The notes: generated from the letters alone by a model not told the origin. Shown: positions 1 through 8,962, numbered from the stretch's first letter. The stretch is DNA of 64,000 nt from Arthrobacter sp. C9C5 (GCF_013359735.1 NZ_JABFMX010000003.1:1-64000); one strand, 5' to 3'. Translations and numbers: made by a program.

Positions 1-169
1 AGGGATCCACCGCGTCTTCGATGTCCAGGATGATGGCGTCCGCGCGGGACTCCGCCGACTGTCCGAAGAGTTCCGGCTTCATGGCGTTGACCAGCAGCCA
101 GGAGCGGGCGATTTCGGCCGGGACGTTGCGCTGGGGCCGGACGATCCCGGCGGTGGTGGTAGAGGTCAT
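1..169 (-). CDS. HpcH/HpaI aldolase / citrate lyase beta-like protein, N-terminal part
   Basis: This gene reads leftward from an ATG at 169 and runs off the window edge, so only 56 residues are visible. The fragment contains RSWLLVNAMKPELF followed by SRADAIILDIEDAV. The DIEDAV segment matches the strand in CitE/HpcH-fold lyases whose acidic residues lie near the metal and CoA-ester site. Family members cleave or form C-C bonds in citramalyl-, malyl- or hydroxymethylglutaryl-CoA-like substrates; which one cannot be told from the N-terminus. An AGAGG stretch lies only one base before the ATG, an unusually short spacing. It is probably transcribed alone from the gap upstream. The family is fairly certain; the substrate is unknown. 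Confidence 0.8.
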   Translation of the reverse strand, partial: MTSTTTAGIVRPQRNVPAEIARSWLLVNAMKPELFGQSAESRADAIILDIEDAVDP

Positions 170-354
170 GCCTCTACGCTAGCCGCCCGGGGCCGCCCGC
201 CGCCAAGTAATACCTCCGTTTAGGGCGACCAATACGACCAAAATCACCCGCGGACCCCAACTGACTCGCAGTTGTTGTCTTTTTGAGCGCTCATAACGAC
301 AACAACGGCGAGCCAGTTGGGCGGGGCACGACCACGGCCGCGGCCGGTGCGTGC
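170..354. promoter_or_regulatory. Intergenic region with direct repeat and inverted repeat
   Basis: No gene is visible here. Two CGACCAA copies at 226-232 and 235-241 (TTGGTCG on the minus strand) lie about 60 bases before the CitE-like start and could be a regulator site. A 9-bp inverted repeat, GTTGTTGTC at 271-279 and GACAACAAC at 298-306, lies further up, just past the end of the aldo-keto reductase gene. Its loop holds a T run, so it may be a weak terminator or an operator. Both are inferred from symmetry only. Confidence 0.35.
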
Positions 355-1359
355 CTAGGGGATGTTGCTGCCCCGGGCCGTGATCCAGAGCCGGTACCAC
401 TCGGTGCGCGTCATGGCCGAGGCCACTTCGGCGGCGCCGGCGCAGGCCCGGATCCGGTCCGGCTTGGCGGTGCCGATCACGGGGGAAATTCCGGCCGGGT
501 GCTTCATCAGCCAGCCCAGCAGCACAGCCTCGACCGTGGCGCCCTTCTCCGCAGCCAGCTCGGCGACGAGGGCCGCGGTGGCCTCCTCCGCGGCGCTCGG
601 GTTCGCCGCCGGCGCCCCGGTGTAGAGCCCGCGGGAGAGCGCGCCGTAGGCCTGCAGGGTGATGCCGTGCCGGACGCAGTGCTCCACGGTGCCGTGCGGG
701 AAGCTGTAGTCCGTTCCCTCGGCGTGGTTGACCAGCACGGTGCTCTCCAGCCAGGCCCGCGCGGAGAGGCTCATTTCCAGCTGGTTGGCCACCACGGGCA
801 CCTCGAGCCGGTCCTGCAGCAACTCAATCTGCGGTGCCGACATGTTGGAGACACCCACCGCGCGGACCTTGCCCTCCGCCATGAGCTGCCCGATGGCGGA
901 CGCCACCTCGGCAGGATCCAGCAGCGGGTCCGGGCGGTGCAGCATCAGCACGTCCACGTAGTCCGTCCGCAGCCGGGACAGGCTGTCGTTGACCCGGTCC
1001 AGAATGCCGTCCCGGCTCAGGTCGTAGAACGCATCGAGGCCCTGCTCGCCCAGCCGGATGCCGCATTTGGTCTGCAGCCGGATCCGCTCGCGTAGGCCGG
1101 GGGTCCGCGCCATCACCTCGCCGAAGACCGCCTCGGCCTTGCCGTTGCGGTAGATGTCGGCGTGGTCGAACAGCGTGATGCCGGCATCGAGGGCGGCGTC
1201 GACAGCCGCAGCCGCCTCGTCCACGTGCGCGGACGAGTACGGCTCCGACGACCAGCTGCCACCCAGGCCCATGCAGCCATAAATCAGCTCCTGGGTGGGG
1301 TTCAGTTCCTGCCCGGGCCGCCCCGGCTGCCCCGTGGCCTCACCGGACGCGGAACTCAC
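355..1359 (-). CDS. Aldo/keto reductase
   Basis: NAD(P)H-dependent oxidoreductase of the AKR superfamily, 334 residues with a (beta/alpha)8 fold. The catalytic tetrad is visible: Asp65 in LFDHADIY, Tyr70, Lys98 in QTKCGI and His141 in VLMLHRPDP. The sequence resembles the YdhF-like branch (IYGCMGLGGSW near the start). The start is the GTG at 1359, which overlaps the TGA of the upstream alpha-glucosidase as GTGA; this suggests translational coupling. An open frame extends far upstream, but only because it runs antisense-free through the glucosidase gene in another frame. The pairing with a glucosidase suggests a carbohydrate-derived substrate, but this is inference. Confidence 0.88.
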   Translation of the reverse strand: MSSASGEATGQPGRPGQELNPTQELIYGCMGLGGSWSSEPYSSAHVDEAAAAVDAALDAGITLFDHADIYRNGKAEAVFGEVMARTPGLRERIRLQTKCGIRLGEQGLDAFYDLSRDGILDRVNDSLSRLRTDYVDVLMLHRPDPLLDPAEVASAIGQLMAEGKVRAVGVSNMSAPQIELLQDRLEVPVVANQLEMSLSARAWLESTVLVNHAEGTDYSFPHGTVEHCVRHGITLQAYGALSRGLYTGAPAANPSAAEEATAALVAELAAEKGATVEAVLLGWLMKHPAGISPVIGTAKPDRIRACAGAAEVASAMTRTEWYRLWITARGSNIP

Positions 1360-3062
1360 CGAAGCCAAACGGTGGTGTTGCCCGGGAGCAGCTGGCCGTC
1401 CAGCGGGCCGCTGCTGACCAGCACCTCGCCGGCGGGCAGTTCGACGGCGTCGTCCCCGAAGTTGGTTACGGACTGCCAGCCGCCGTGGCGGCGGAAGTGC
1501 AGCACGTCGGCGTGGCCGGTCCCCAGCCATTCCAGCTCCTCCGAGGTCTGCAGCTCGCGGCGCAGCTTCAGGGCCTTGCGGTAGAACTCCAGGGTGGAGC
1601 CTTCGGTCCCGTCCTGGGCCGCAACGGCGTAGCGGCCGAACCAGGCCGGCTGCGGCAGGTGGGCGTCGCCGTCGCCGAAGCCGAAGGAGGAGCCTTCCGG
1701 GGCCCAGGGCAGCGGCACCCGGCAGCCGTCGCGGCCGATCTCGACGCCCTTGTTGCGGAAGAAGGTGGGGTCCTGGCGTTCGGAGTCCGGGATCTCGGCG
1801 ACTTCCTGCAGGCCCAGCTCCTCGCCCTGGTAGAGGTAGGCCGAGCCGGGCAGGGCCAGCATCAGCAGGGTTGCGGCGCGGGCACGGCGCAGGCCCAGTT
1901 CGACGTCGAGCTCCTCGGCCGGGGCGCCGGCCAGCAGCCAGCCCTTGCCGTCCTGGCCCTTGGCGTGCCGTCCGCCGCCCTTGGGCAGGCCGTAGCGGGT
2001 GGCGTGCCGGACGACGTCGTGGTTGGAGAAGACCCAGGTGGAGGAGGCGCCGGACTCGGTGGCCTCGGCGAGGTTGCGGGTGATGATTTCGCGGAACTCG
2101 TCGGCGTCGAAGTCGGCCTGCAGCAGGTCGAAGTTGAAGGCCTGGCCCAGCCCCTCCGGGCTGGCGTAGCGGGCGCGGCGGGAGGCGTGCACCCAGGCCT
2201 CGGCGACGGCGGTGCGCGGCGGGTTGTACTCGTTGAAGACCTCGCGCCATTCGACGTAGATCTCGTGCACCTCGTCGCGGTCCCAGAACGGGTGCGAGCC
2301 GTCATCGAAGCCGTCGGTGCCGCTGTTGGCCTCGCTCAGCTCGACCTTGGACAGCAGCGGCTCGGTGAGGTCCTTGGTCAGGGCGTGCGCGACGTCGACG
2401 CGGAAGCCGTCCACGCCGCGGTCCGACCAGAAGCGCAGGGTCTTGAGGAAATCGTCGCGGATCTCGCGGTTGGACCAGTTCAGGTCCGGCTGCTCCTTGG
2501 CGAAGATGTGCATGTACCACTGGCCGGGGGTGCCGTCCGGTTCGGTGATGCGCTCCCAGGCCGGGCCGCCGAAGACGGACTCCCAGTCCGACGGCGGGAT
2601 CTCGCCGTGCTCACCCTTGCCGTCGCGGAAGATATAACGCTCCCGGGCGGCCGAGCCGCGGGGGGAGGCGAGGGCTTCCTGGAACCACACGTGGCGGTTG
2701 GAGGAGTGGTTCGGGACGATGTCCGCAATCAGCTTGATGCCGGCGGCGTGCAGCGCGGCGGACATCTCATCGAAGTCCGCCAGCGTGCCGAGCTTGGGGT
2801 CGACGTCGCGGTAGTCGTCGACGTCGTAGCCGCCGTCGGCGAGCGCCGACGGGTAGAACGGGGAGAGCCAGACGGCGTCGATCCCGAGCGCCTTCAGGTA
2901 CGGGACCTTGGCGGTGATGCCCTTGATGTCGCCCAGGCCGTCACCGTTCGAATCGGCGAAGCTGCGCGGGTAGATCTGGTACACAGAGGCCTGGCGCCAC
3001 CAGTTGGGGTCTGCGGCGAGGTCGGAACCGGACAGGGTTGCCAGCGTGGCGGTGTTCGACAA
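1356..3062 (-). CDS. Alpha-glucosidase, GH13 family
   Basis: Cytoplasmic retaining glycoside hydrolase of the oligo-1,6-glucosidase/alpha-glucosidase type, 568 residues with no signal peptide. The conserved regions are present: DIVPNHSS (114-121), GFRVDVAHA with nucleophile Asp223, TAVAEAWV with acid/base Glu288, and FSNHDV with Asp349. The QPDLNWSN segment near 191-198 is typical of exo-acting alpha-glucosidases. The start is a TTG at 3062, preceded by GAAGGA six bases upstream. It is the first gene of a two-gene unit with the aldo/keto reductase and faces the ROK regulator, which probably controls it. It likely releases glucose from imported malto- or isomalto-oligosaccharides; linkage specificity is not resolved. 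Confidence 0.95.
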   Translation of the reverse strand: MSNTATLATLSGSDLAADPNWWRQASVYQIYPRSFADSNGDGLGDIKGITAKVPYLKALGIDAVWLSPFYPSALADGGYDVDDYRDVDPKLGTLADFDEMSAALHAAGIKLIADIVPNHSSNRHVWFQEALASPRGSAARERYIFRDGKGEHGEIPPSDWESVFGGPAWERITEPDGTPGQWYMHIFAKEQPDLNWSNREIRDDFLKTLRFWSDRGVDGFRVDVAHALTKDLTEPLLSKVELSEANSGTDGFDDGSHPFWDRDEVHEIYVEWREVFNEYNPPRTAVAEAWVHASRRARYASPEGLGQAFNFDLLQADFDADEFREIITRNLAEATESGASSTWVFSNHDVVRHATRYGLPKGGGRHAKGQDGKGWLLAGAPAEELDVELGLRRARAATLLMLALPGSAYLYQGEELGLQEVAEIPDSERQDPTFFRNKGVEIGRDGCRVPLPWAPEGSSFGFGDGDAHLPQPAWFGRYAVAAQDGTEGSTLEFYRKALKLRRELQTSEELEWLGTGHADVLHFRRHGGWQSVTNFGDDAVELPAGEVLVSSGPLDGQLLPGNTTVWLR

Positions 3063-3090
3063 GGTGAATCCTTCGGGGCTGGGGAGCGGT

Positions 3091-3148
3091 GTCTGATAAA
3101 AGCGGTGTCTGACAAAAGCGAGTCTGATAATTTAGATACAAGCTAAAT
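3091..3148. promoter_or_regulatory. Divergent control region with triplicate GTCTGAYA and a palindrome
   Basis: The 89-bp gap between the alpha-glucosidase and the ROK gene carries three direct copies of GTCTGA(T/C)A at 3091, 3107 and 3122, spaced 16 and 15 bases apart. Next to them is an inverted repeat, ATTTAG at 3130-3135 and CTAAAT at 3143-3148. ROK repressors commonly bind AT-rich palindromes, so the latter is the better operator candidate. The direct repeats may arise from slippage or be further binding sites. Confidence 0.5.
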
Positions 3149-3151
3149 CTA

Positions 3152-4384
3152 ATGCAAGTTCAATTATGGGTCCGCACTCACAGGGAGGTCAAGATTCCAA
3201 AGAAGCCGCAGGGCGCCGCGACCCCCCAACTGCTGCGCCGCGTCAACGCCCAGGCGGTGCTTGCCGCTATCCGGAGCACCGAGGTGGCCACCGGCACGGA
3301 ACTGATGGCAGGGACCGGACTCACCCGGGCCTCCGTGATTGCCGTCTGCGAGGACCTGATCCGGCGCGGCTGGATCCGTGAACTGGACGCCCCGCGGACG
3401 GACGCTCCCGCCGCAGGAAACCCGCAGAAGGGACGGCCTGCGCGGCGTTTCGAGCTCCGGGCGAGGGCCGGCGTCGTACTCGGCATCGACATCGGCGCCG
3501 CCACCACCACGGCGGCCGTCGCGGACCTCCGGGGCACGGTCCTCGGCCGCGCCAGCGGGAGTTTCCGTGCCGCGGACATCCCCGCCGCGGAGCGGATCGG
3601 CGTCGTCGACCGGGCCTGCCGAGAGGCGCTGGAGGCCGCCGGTGAGGTCCCGGGCAAGGTTCTGGCCGTGGGTGCAGGCATCGCCGCTCCGGTGGACCGC
3701 GGCGGCAACGTGCTGGCCGCCCAGCACTTCTGGAGCCTGTTCGACGTCGGGCTCCGCTCGGCCCTGCAGGACCTCCACGGCTGGACCGTGCTGCTGGAGA
3801 ACGATGCCAACCTGGCCGCACTCGGTGAACGCTGGCGCGGATCCGGTGCCGGCGTGGATGACCTCGTGGTGCTCCTGGCCGGCGAGCGGCTCGGTGCGGG
3901 CGTGCTGGAGTCCGGACGGCTGCTGCACGGCCGTGGCGGCGGTGCCGGTGAAATGGGCTTCCTGGACATGGTTGAGGGCGTCGGATCCAGCGACGGCATC
4001 GCGAGCCTGGCCCGGCAGTGGCAGGCAGCGGGCGGCGGACCGGCCGACGGCGGCGAAGCGAGTGCCCGGCGCGTGTTTGAGGACGCCGCGGCCGGGGACG
4101 CCGCGGCCCTCGCGATCCTGGTCCGGCTCTCGGAGCGGATGGCCCGGGTAATCGCTGCCATCGCAAGCCTGATCAACCCGGAGCAGGTGGTGATCGGCGG
4201 CGCCGTCGCGGATTCGGCCGGCGCACTGGTGCCCGGCATCACCGCCGCGCTGCCGCGTTTCACCGCCACTCCCCCGCGCGTCACGGTCTCGCCGCTGGGC
4301 GACACGATCGTCACGGTGGGCGCCGTCCGGCACGCCCTGGACTTCGTCGAGGCCAACGCCCTGGAACTGGAACTGGCCGACTGA
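3152..4384 (+). CDS. ROK-family transcriptional regulator
   Basis: A 410-residue protein with an N-terminal winged helix (about 25-75, from LLRRVNAQAVLAAIR) and a C-terminal ROK sugar-kinase-like domain beginning at VLGIDIGAATT. ROK features include ENDANLAALGE and GRGGGAGEMGFL. The usual zinc motif CxCGxxGCxE is missing: the matching stretch reads EGVGSSDGIASLA, without cysteines. It probably represses the divergent alpha-glucosidase operon and responds to a sugar. The start is uncertain. The ATG at 3152 has no good ribosome site, whereas AGGGAGG at 3182-3188 lies inside the frame and would fit only an ATT at 3194, giving a protein 14 residues shorter. Confidence 0.9.
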   Translation: MQVQLWVRTHREVKIPKKPQGAATPQLLRRVNAQAVLAAIRSTEVATGTELMAGTGLTRASVIAVCEDLIRRGWIRELDAPRTDAPAAGNPQKGRPARRFELRARAGVVLGIDIGAATTTAAVADLRGTVLGRASGSFRAADIPAAERIGVVDRACREALEAAGEVPGKVLAVGAGIAAPVDRGGNVLAAQHFWSLFDVGLRSALQDLHGWTVLLENDANLAALGERWRGSGAGVDDLVVLLAGERLGAGVLESGRLLHGRGGGAGEMGFLDMVEGVGSSDGIASLARQWQAAGGGPADGGEASARRVFEDAAAGDAAALAILVRLSERMARVIAAIASLINPEQVVIGGAVADSAGALVPGITAALPRFTATPPRVTVSPLGDTIVTVGAVRHALDFVEANALELELAD

Positions 4385-4569
4385 CGAGGTCTCCGGGCCG
4401 CTGTTTTGCCCATGAAGGCCAGCTCAAGATTCGGCAACGATTGGATACCCAACTCGAAAGTTTGGCGCAGGTTTAATGATATTGCGCTATCCCATCCGTA
4501 GACTTACGTCACTCTGGTCACTTGCGGCCGCTCAGCTGACCAGTCCGCTGGGCGGCGGTCTCATGAAAG

Positions 4570-7500
4570 ATGAACGTGAACTCTTTACGGATGAAGACTG
4601 CGTTGCTTGCCGCGCTTGTCCTTGCTCTGACTTCGGTCCCGGCTCTCGGAACGGCGCCGGCCTTCGCGGAGCCGGCGCCGAACGCGACGGACACTGTCAC
4701 CACGGCGCCGGCGGCTCCGGCGGCAACTCCAACGCCGACGCCCGCAAGTGCCACCCCGGCTCCCGGCGTGACGACTGTCCAGCCGACGGTGGTCCAGCAG
4801 ACGCCAAGTCCCTCCGCCACGGCCGGGTCGTCGCAGACGACGATTGAGTCCCTCCCGGTGGCCGGCTCCGACGAGCCGTTCATTGCGCACACGTTCGAAA
4901 ATCCGCCCCCCGTCGGCAAAAAGGGTGCGCCCGCCGGCGCGGCGGCTAAGTCGCTGACTACTGAGTCCTACTCGCTGGCCCGGTCCGGCGACATCAAGGT
5001 GCGCCTGGTCCTGGTTCAGCTGGCGGACCGGAAGGCGACCATCCCGCTGGACGCGGCAAAAGCCGCCATCAGCACCAGCAGCAACTACTGGAAGACCATG
5101 TCCAACGGGCGGTTGTCGATGACCGTGACCAAGGTTGAAAGCCGCAACAGCAAGGCCACTTCCGGCCAGAGCTACCCGGACATGATGACCACGATCTCCA
5201 ATGAGCTCGGCTGGACTCCCAACCCTTACACCGCCCTCGTCGTCTTCGTCTCCAGCCCCACGCTGTCGGACGGAGCCTACGGTGCCGGCTGGAGCTACCA
5301 GGGCACCAGCGGCCGGGTCATCATGCCGCTCCCGGCGTCACTGACCAACAGCGTCCTGACGCACGAATTCGGACACGTGCTCGGCCTGATGCACGCAAAC
5401 GCCCTGCAGTGCGGAAGCGGTGCCCAGGATGTCGCCACAAACGCGGACGGTACATTCGCCGACGGCAGCTGCTACATCCGTGAATACGGCGACAGCCTGG
5501 ACCTGATGGGCGTCTCCCAGACCTCCCAGCCCACGATCAGCTCGACCCTGTGGGCCTACGGCGGCTTCGGCCGCGGCGATGAAATCATCGACGCCGGCAC
5601 CGTCACCGATGCGAAGAAGATTTCCCTGACGGCCTGGGCCGGCACCGCCGCAAGGCGGGCCGTGAAGTTCCGGGATGCCGTCAGCGGCGAAGTGTATTTC
5701 CTCGAACTGCGGCTGCCGGTCAGCTACGACACCGCCAAGGCCGTTTACCTCAACAGCGGCGTCAAGATTGTCCAGCAGCTCGGGGCGGGCTCGCTGATCC
5801 TGCTGCCCGACTCCCGGCCCTTCGACGGTTTCTACAACTCCCGCCAGGCCTGGCAGGCCGGGCAGACGTTCACCACCCACGCCGGCACGCGCGTGCGGAT
5901 CGACGGAATCGGGTCCACGTCCGCCTCCGTGACCGTCGAGTCGCTGGCCTCGATAGTCGGCAAGGCCATCGCCGCAGCGGCCGCAGCCACGCCTGCCCTC
6001 GGCAGCCCGACGACCGCCGTCGGCTGCGGCCTCGCCGGCGGCGGCTGCTACCGGAACTTCCAGGGCGGTTCCGTGCACTGGAGCCCCCGCACCGGCGCGG
6101 TCGCAACCCTCGGTGCAATCAAGGCGGCCTGGGGCGCGCTGGGCTACGAAAAGGGCAAGCTCGGCTACCCGACCGGGGCCCAGCGCTGCGGGCTGGCCGG
6201 CGGCGGCTGCTCCCAGTCCTTCCAGAACGGCGCCATCGACTGGACCAGCAGCACCGGGGCCTTCGCGCTCCTGGGCGGCATCCGTACCGCCTGGGCCGGC
6301 ACGGGCTCCGAAACCGGCAAGCTCGGCTATCCCTTGGGCAACGAAACCTGCGGCCTGGTCAATGGCGGCTGCTACCAGAAGTTCCAGGGCGGCACCATCC
6401 ACTGGTCACCGGCCACCGGAGCCGTCCCCACCTGGGGCGCCATCCGCGCCACTTGGGCGGCGCTGGGCTACGAACGCGGCAAACTGGGATATCCGGCAGG
6501 CAAGGAAAGCTGCGGACTGGCCGGCGGCGGCTGCTACCAGTCCTTCGAGGGCGGCACCATCCACTGGACGTCGGCCACGGGCGCCGTCGCTACCCTGGGC
6601 GCCATCCGCAGCACCTGGGGAAAGATGGGCTACGAAAACGGAAGACTCGGCTACCCCACCGCCAACGAAACCTGCGGGCTGGTCAATGGCGGCTGTTCGC
6701 AGAAGTTCCAGGGCGGTGCGATCCACTATGCTCCCGGCATCGGCGCCTTCGCCACCTGGGGTCCGATCCGTGCCGCCTGGGCCGCCCGCGGGTACGAAAC
6801 CGGAAAGCTCGGCTACCCCGCCGGCAACGTCGTATGTGCACAGCCGGACACCTGCGATCAGCGGTTCCAGGGCGGCCTCATCCGCTGGACCGCCGCGTCC
6901 GGTGCCGTCGCCACCGCGGGGCCGATCGGCGCCGCCTGGGCCAGTCTGGGGGCCACGCAGGGCAAACTCGGATACCCCGCGGCCAACGAGGTCTGCGGAC
7001 TGGCTAACGGCGGCTGCTCCCAGAAGTTCCAGGGCGGCACCATCCACTGGTCGCCCGGCACCGGCGCCCGCGCCACCTGGGGCGGCATCCGCTCCACTTG
7101 GGCCGGGCTCGGCGCGGAAAACGGCAAGCTCGGCTACCCGACGGGCAATGAAGTCTGCGGGCTGGTCAATGGCGGCTGCTACCAGAAGTTCCAGGGCGGG
7201 GACATCCACTGGTCCTCCCGCACCGGCGCCCACGCCACCTGGGGCGGCATACGCTCCACCTGGGGCAGCCTGAGCTACGAACGCGGCAAGCTCGGCTACC
7301 CGTCCGGCAAGGAAGTCTGCGGCCTGGTCAACGGCGGCTGCTACCAGTCCTTCCAGGGCGGCACCATCCACTGGTCGCCCCGCACCGGCGCCTACGCCAC
7401 CTGGGGCGGCATACGCTCCACCTGGGGCAGCCTCGGCTACGAACGCGGCAAGCTCGGCTACCCGTCCGGCAAGGAAACCTGCGGCCTGCTCAACGGCGGC

Positions 7501-7731
7501 TGCTACCAGATGTTCCAGGGCGGTTCCGTCCACTGGGCACCGGGCGTGGGCGCGTTCGCCACCACCGGTCCGATCCGCGCAACCTGGGCCAGCCTCGGGT
7601 ACGAACGGGGACGGCTCGGCTACCCGGCTGCCCCTGAGGTGTGCGGCCTGGCCGACGGTGCCTGCAGCCAGCGGTTCCAAAAAGGCACCATCACGTGGTC
7701 TGCCGCGCAAGGCAGCGTGGTCACGCCCTAG
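4570..7731 (+). CDS. Secreted M11-type metalloprotease with LGFP repeats
   Basis: A 1053-residue exported protein. A signal peptide (MKTALLAALVLAL, likely cut after AFA near residue 33) is followed by a Pro/Thr/Ala-rich linker to about 120. The catalytic domain contains HEFGHVLGLMH at 265-275, a zinc metalloprotease motif, then EYGDSLDLMG with the downstream Met near 313; this pattern resembles gametolysin (peptidase M11). From residue 486 to the end are ten full and one partial 54-residue LGFP repeats, which in other actinobacteria are linked to cell-wall attachment. Each repeat except the sixth starts CGLxxGxC, giving a cysteine pair. No sortase signal or C-terminal membrane anchor is seen. 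Target proteins are unknown. It is followed directly by a strong terminator. Confidence 0.9.
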   Translation: MNVNSLRMKTALLAALVLALTSVPALGTAPAFAEPAPNATDTVTTAPAAPAATPTPTPASATPAPGVTTVQPTVVQQTPSPSATAGSSQTTIESLPVAGSDEPFIAHTFENPPPVGKKGAPAGAAAKSLTTESYSLARSGDIKVRLVLVQLADRKATIPLDAAKAAISTSSNYWKTMSNGRLSMTVTKVESRNSKATSGQSYPDMMTTISNELGWTPNPYTALVVFVSSPTLSDGAYGAGWSYQGTSGRVIMPLPASLTNSVLTHEFGHVLGLMHANALQCGSGAQDVATNADGTFADGSCYIREYGDSLDLMGVSQTSQPTISSTLWAYGGFGRGDEIIDAGTVTDAKKISLTAWAGTAARRAVKFRDAVSGEVYFLELRLPVSYDTAKAVYLNSGVKIVQQLGAGSLILLPDSRPFDGFYNSRQAWQAGQTFTTHAGTRVRIDGIGSTSASVTVESLASIVGKAIAAAAAATPALGSPTTAVGCGLAGGGCYRNFQGGSVHWSPRTGAVATLGAIKAAWGALGYEKGKLGYPTGAQRCGLAGGGCSQSFQNGAIDWTSSTGAFALLGGIRTAWAGTGSETGKLGYPLGNETCGLVNGGCYQKFQGGTIHWSPATGAVPTWGAIRATWAALGYERGKLGYPAGKESCGLAGGGCYQSFEGGTIHWTSATGAVATLGAIRSTWGKMGYENGRLGYPTANETCGLVNGGCSQKFQGGAIHYAPGIGAFATWGPIRAAWAARGYETGKLGYPAGNVVCAQPDTCDQRFQGGLIRWTAASGAVATAGPIGAAWASLGATQGKLGYPAANEVCGLANGGCSQKFQGGTIHWSPGTGARATWGGIRSTWAGLGAENGKLGYPTGNEVCGLVNGGCYQKFQGGDIHWSSRTGAHATWGGIRSTWGSLSYERGKLGYPSGKEVCGLVNGGCYQSFQGGTIHWSPRTGAYATWGGIRSTWGSLGYERGKLGYPSGKETCGLLNGGCYQMFQGGSVHWAPGVGAFATTGPIRATWASLGYERGRLGYPAAPEVCGLADGACSQRFQKGTITWSAAQGSVVTP
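6025..7731 (+). repeat. Tandem 162-bp repeats encoding LGFP units
   Basis: The repeat array inside the metalloprotease gene has a 162-base period (TGC at 6025 and again at 6187, and so on), about 10.5 units. The most similar units are at about 7160-7500, where GGIRSTWGSL and GKLGYPSGKE recur nearly unchanged. This indicates recent duplication within the array. The sixth unit is divergent and lacks the GGxC arrangement (CAQPDTCDQRF). Confidence 0.9.
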
Positions 7732-7740
7732 CCCGGAATT

Positions 7741-7779
7741 GACGGGCGGTTGGCCTTGCTAGAACGCCAACCGCCCGTC
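7741..7779. terminator. Perfect 14-bp hairpin after the LGFP gene
   Basis: GACGGGCGGTTGGC at 7741-7754 pairs perfectly with 7766-7779 around an 11-base loop. It starts nine bases after the stop of the metalloprotease gene and lies just beyond the end of the convergent antiporter pseudogene. No long T run follows, but position and strength fit a terminator for one or both sides. Confidence 0.75.
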
Positions 7780-7787
7780 CCCGGTCA

Positions 7788-8900
7788 CTACTCCGGCATA
7801 ATCATGGTGCGCAGCTCCAGCTGGCGCAGCACCCGTTCCGCGACCTCCGGGTCCATGTCGGGTTCGTTCCGGCCGCCACGACCTGACGCGCGGCGTCCAG
7901 CGCGATGGCCTGGACGGCAATAGCCTGCTCGCGACGCGCTTGCGTTTTTCGGCGACGCTCTCGTTCCGCAGGCTGCCGTCCAGGAGTTCGGCGTACAGCC
8001 GGGTCATCTTCTCTTTGACCAGGGCCACCTTTTCCTGCGGCAACACCTTCATTAGCTCGTTGTCCTTCAGCGCCGCAATCGCCGCCTGCTGCGCCCGGGA
8101 GGCCAGCAGGCGGGCGGCGTCGCGCTCCACCGACCCGTCCTCCCGTCCTCCGAGGCCTTCAGGACCCGCATCAGCCACGGCAGCGTCGGGCCCGGCAGCA
8201 CAAGTGTGGCCAGCAGCACGGCGCACGCAATCACCAGCAGCCCGCTGCGGGCCGGGAACGGGGTCCCGTCGGCCAGGGTGGCCGGGAGGGCCAGCGCCAG
8301 CGCCAGGGTGGCCAGGCCGCGCATGCCGCACCATGTCAGGATCAGGACCTCCTTCGCATCCTAGAACGCCGTGCGGGTGACCCGCTCGGCGGCTTCCTGC
8401 GGCCGAGAATGCCGCTGGATCTCCAGGGCCGTGACGACGACGGCGATCACGCCGGAGGCGTGCACCTCCTCAGCGAGGATGTAGGCGGCAAACGGGACCA
8501 CCAGCGTGTCCGCGCTGCGGGCTACCATCGAGTGCACCAGACGCGTGATGAGGCGCGTAAGCCAGCCCATGCCTATCCCGACGCCGACGGCAAGTGCCGC
8601 CCCTACGGCGAACTGGAGCACGACGTCGGCCCCACCCTGCTGCCGGAAACGGAGGCCGCGACGGCCGCCTGGAAAATGAGGATGGCGGCCGCGTCGTTGA
8701 AGGCCCTCGCTCTACAGGACCGTGATGAGCCGGCACGGCATGTGGACCCGGCCTGCGATGGAGTCCACCGCCACGGGATCGGGCGGCGCCGCCATGGCGC
8801 CCAGCGCGATCGCGGCCGGGATGCCGATGCCGATGCCCGGGATCATGAGCCAGGCCCCCGGGGTGACGGCGGCCGGGACACGGTGATCGACGCGGCGGCC
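7788..8900 (-). pseudogene. Decayed CPA1-type sodium/proton antiporter
   Basis: Pieces of one NhaP/CPA1 antiporter appear in order on the minus strand, in different frames. They are IPAAIALGAMAAPPDPVAVDS (8850-8760), LQFAVGAALAVGVGIGMGW to RVTRTAF (8621-8361), MRGLATLALALALPATLADG (8324-8265), then a hydrophilic tail DNELMKVLPQEKVALVKEK (about 8070-8000) and DPEVAERVLRQLELR ending at TAG 7788. Lesions include a stop in RLITVL*SEGL near 8715, frameshifts near 8690, 8150 and 7880, and loss of perhaps 130 codons at 8360, where a membrane helix joins MRGL directly. The N-terminal third is missing. It is clearly non-functional as a transporter. Confidence 0.85.
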
Positions 8901-8962
8901 GCCCCCACCACCCTATCGGGGCGCTGGTTCGCCGATTTAGCCCGGCGGACTATCTCACAGGT

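Noticed and set aside
355..2250. A 631-codon open frame on the minus strand
   Set aside because: Only the last 334 codons are protein-like (aldo/keto reductase). The upstream part lies in another frame of the alpha-glucosidase gene and has Arg/Pro-rich shadow composition.
6025..7731. Possible satellite or CRISPR-like repeats
   Set aside because: The 162-base period is a whole number of codons and encodes LGFP protein repeats in one open frame.
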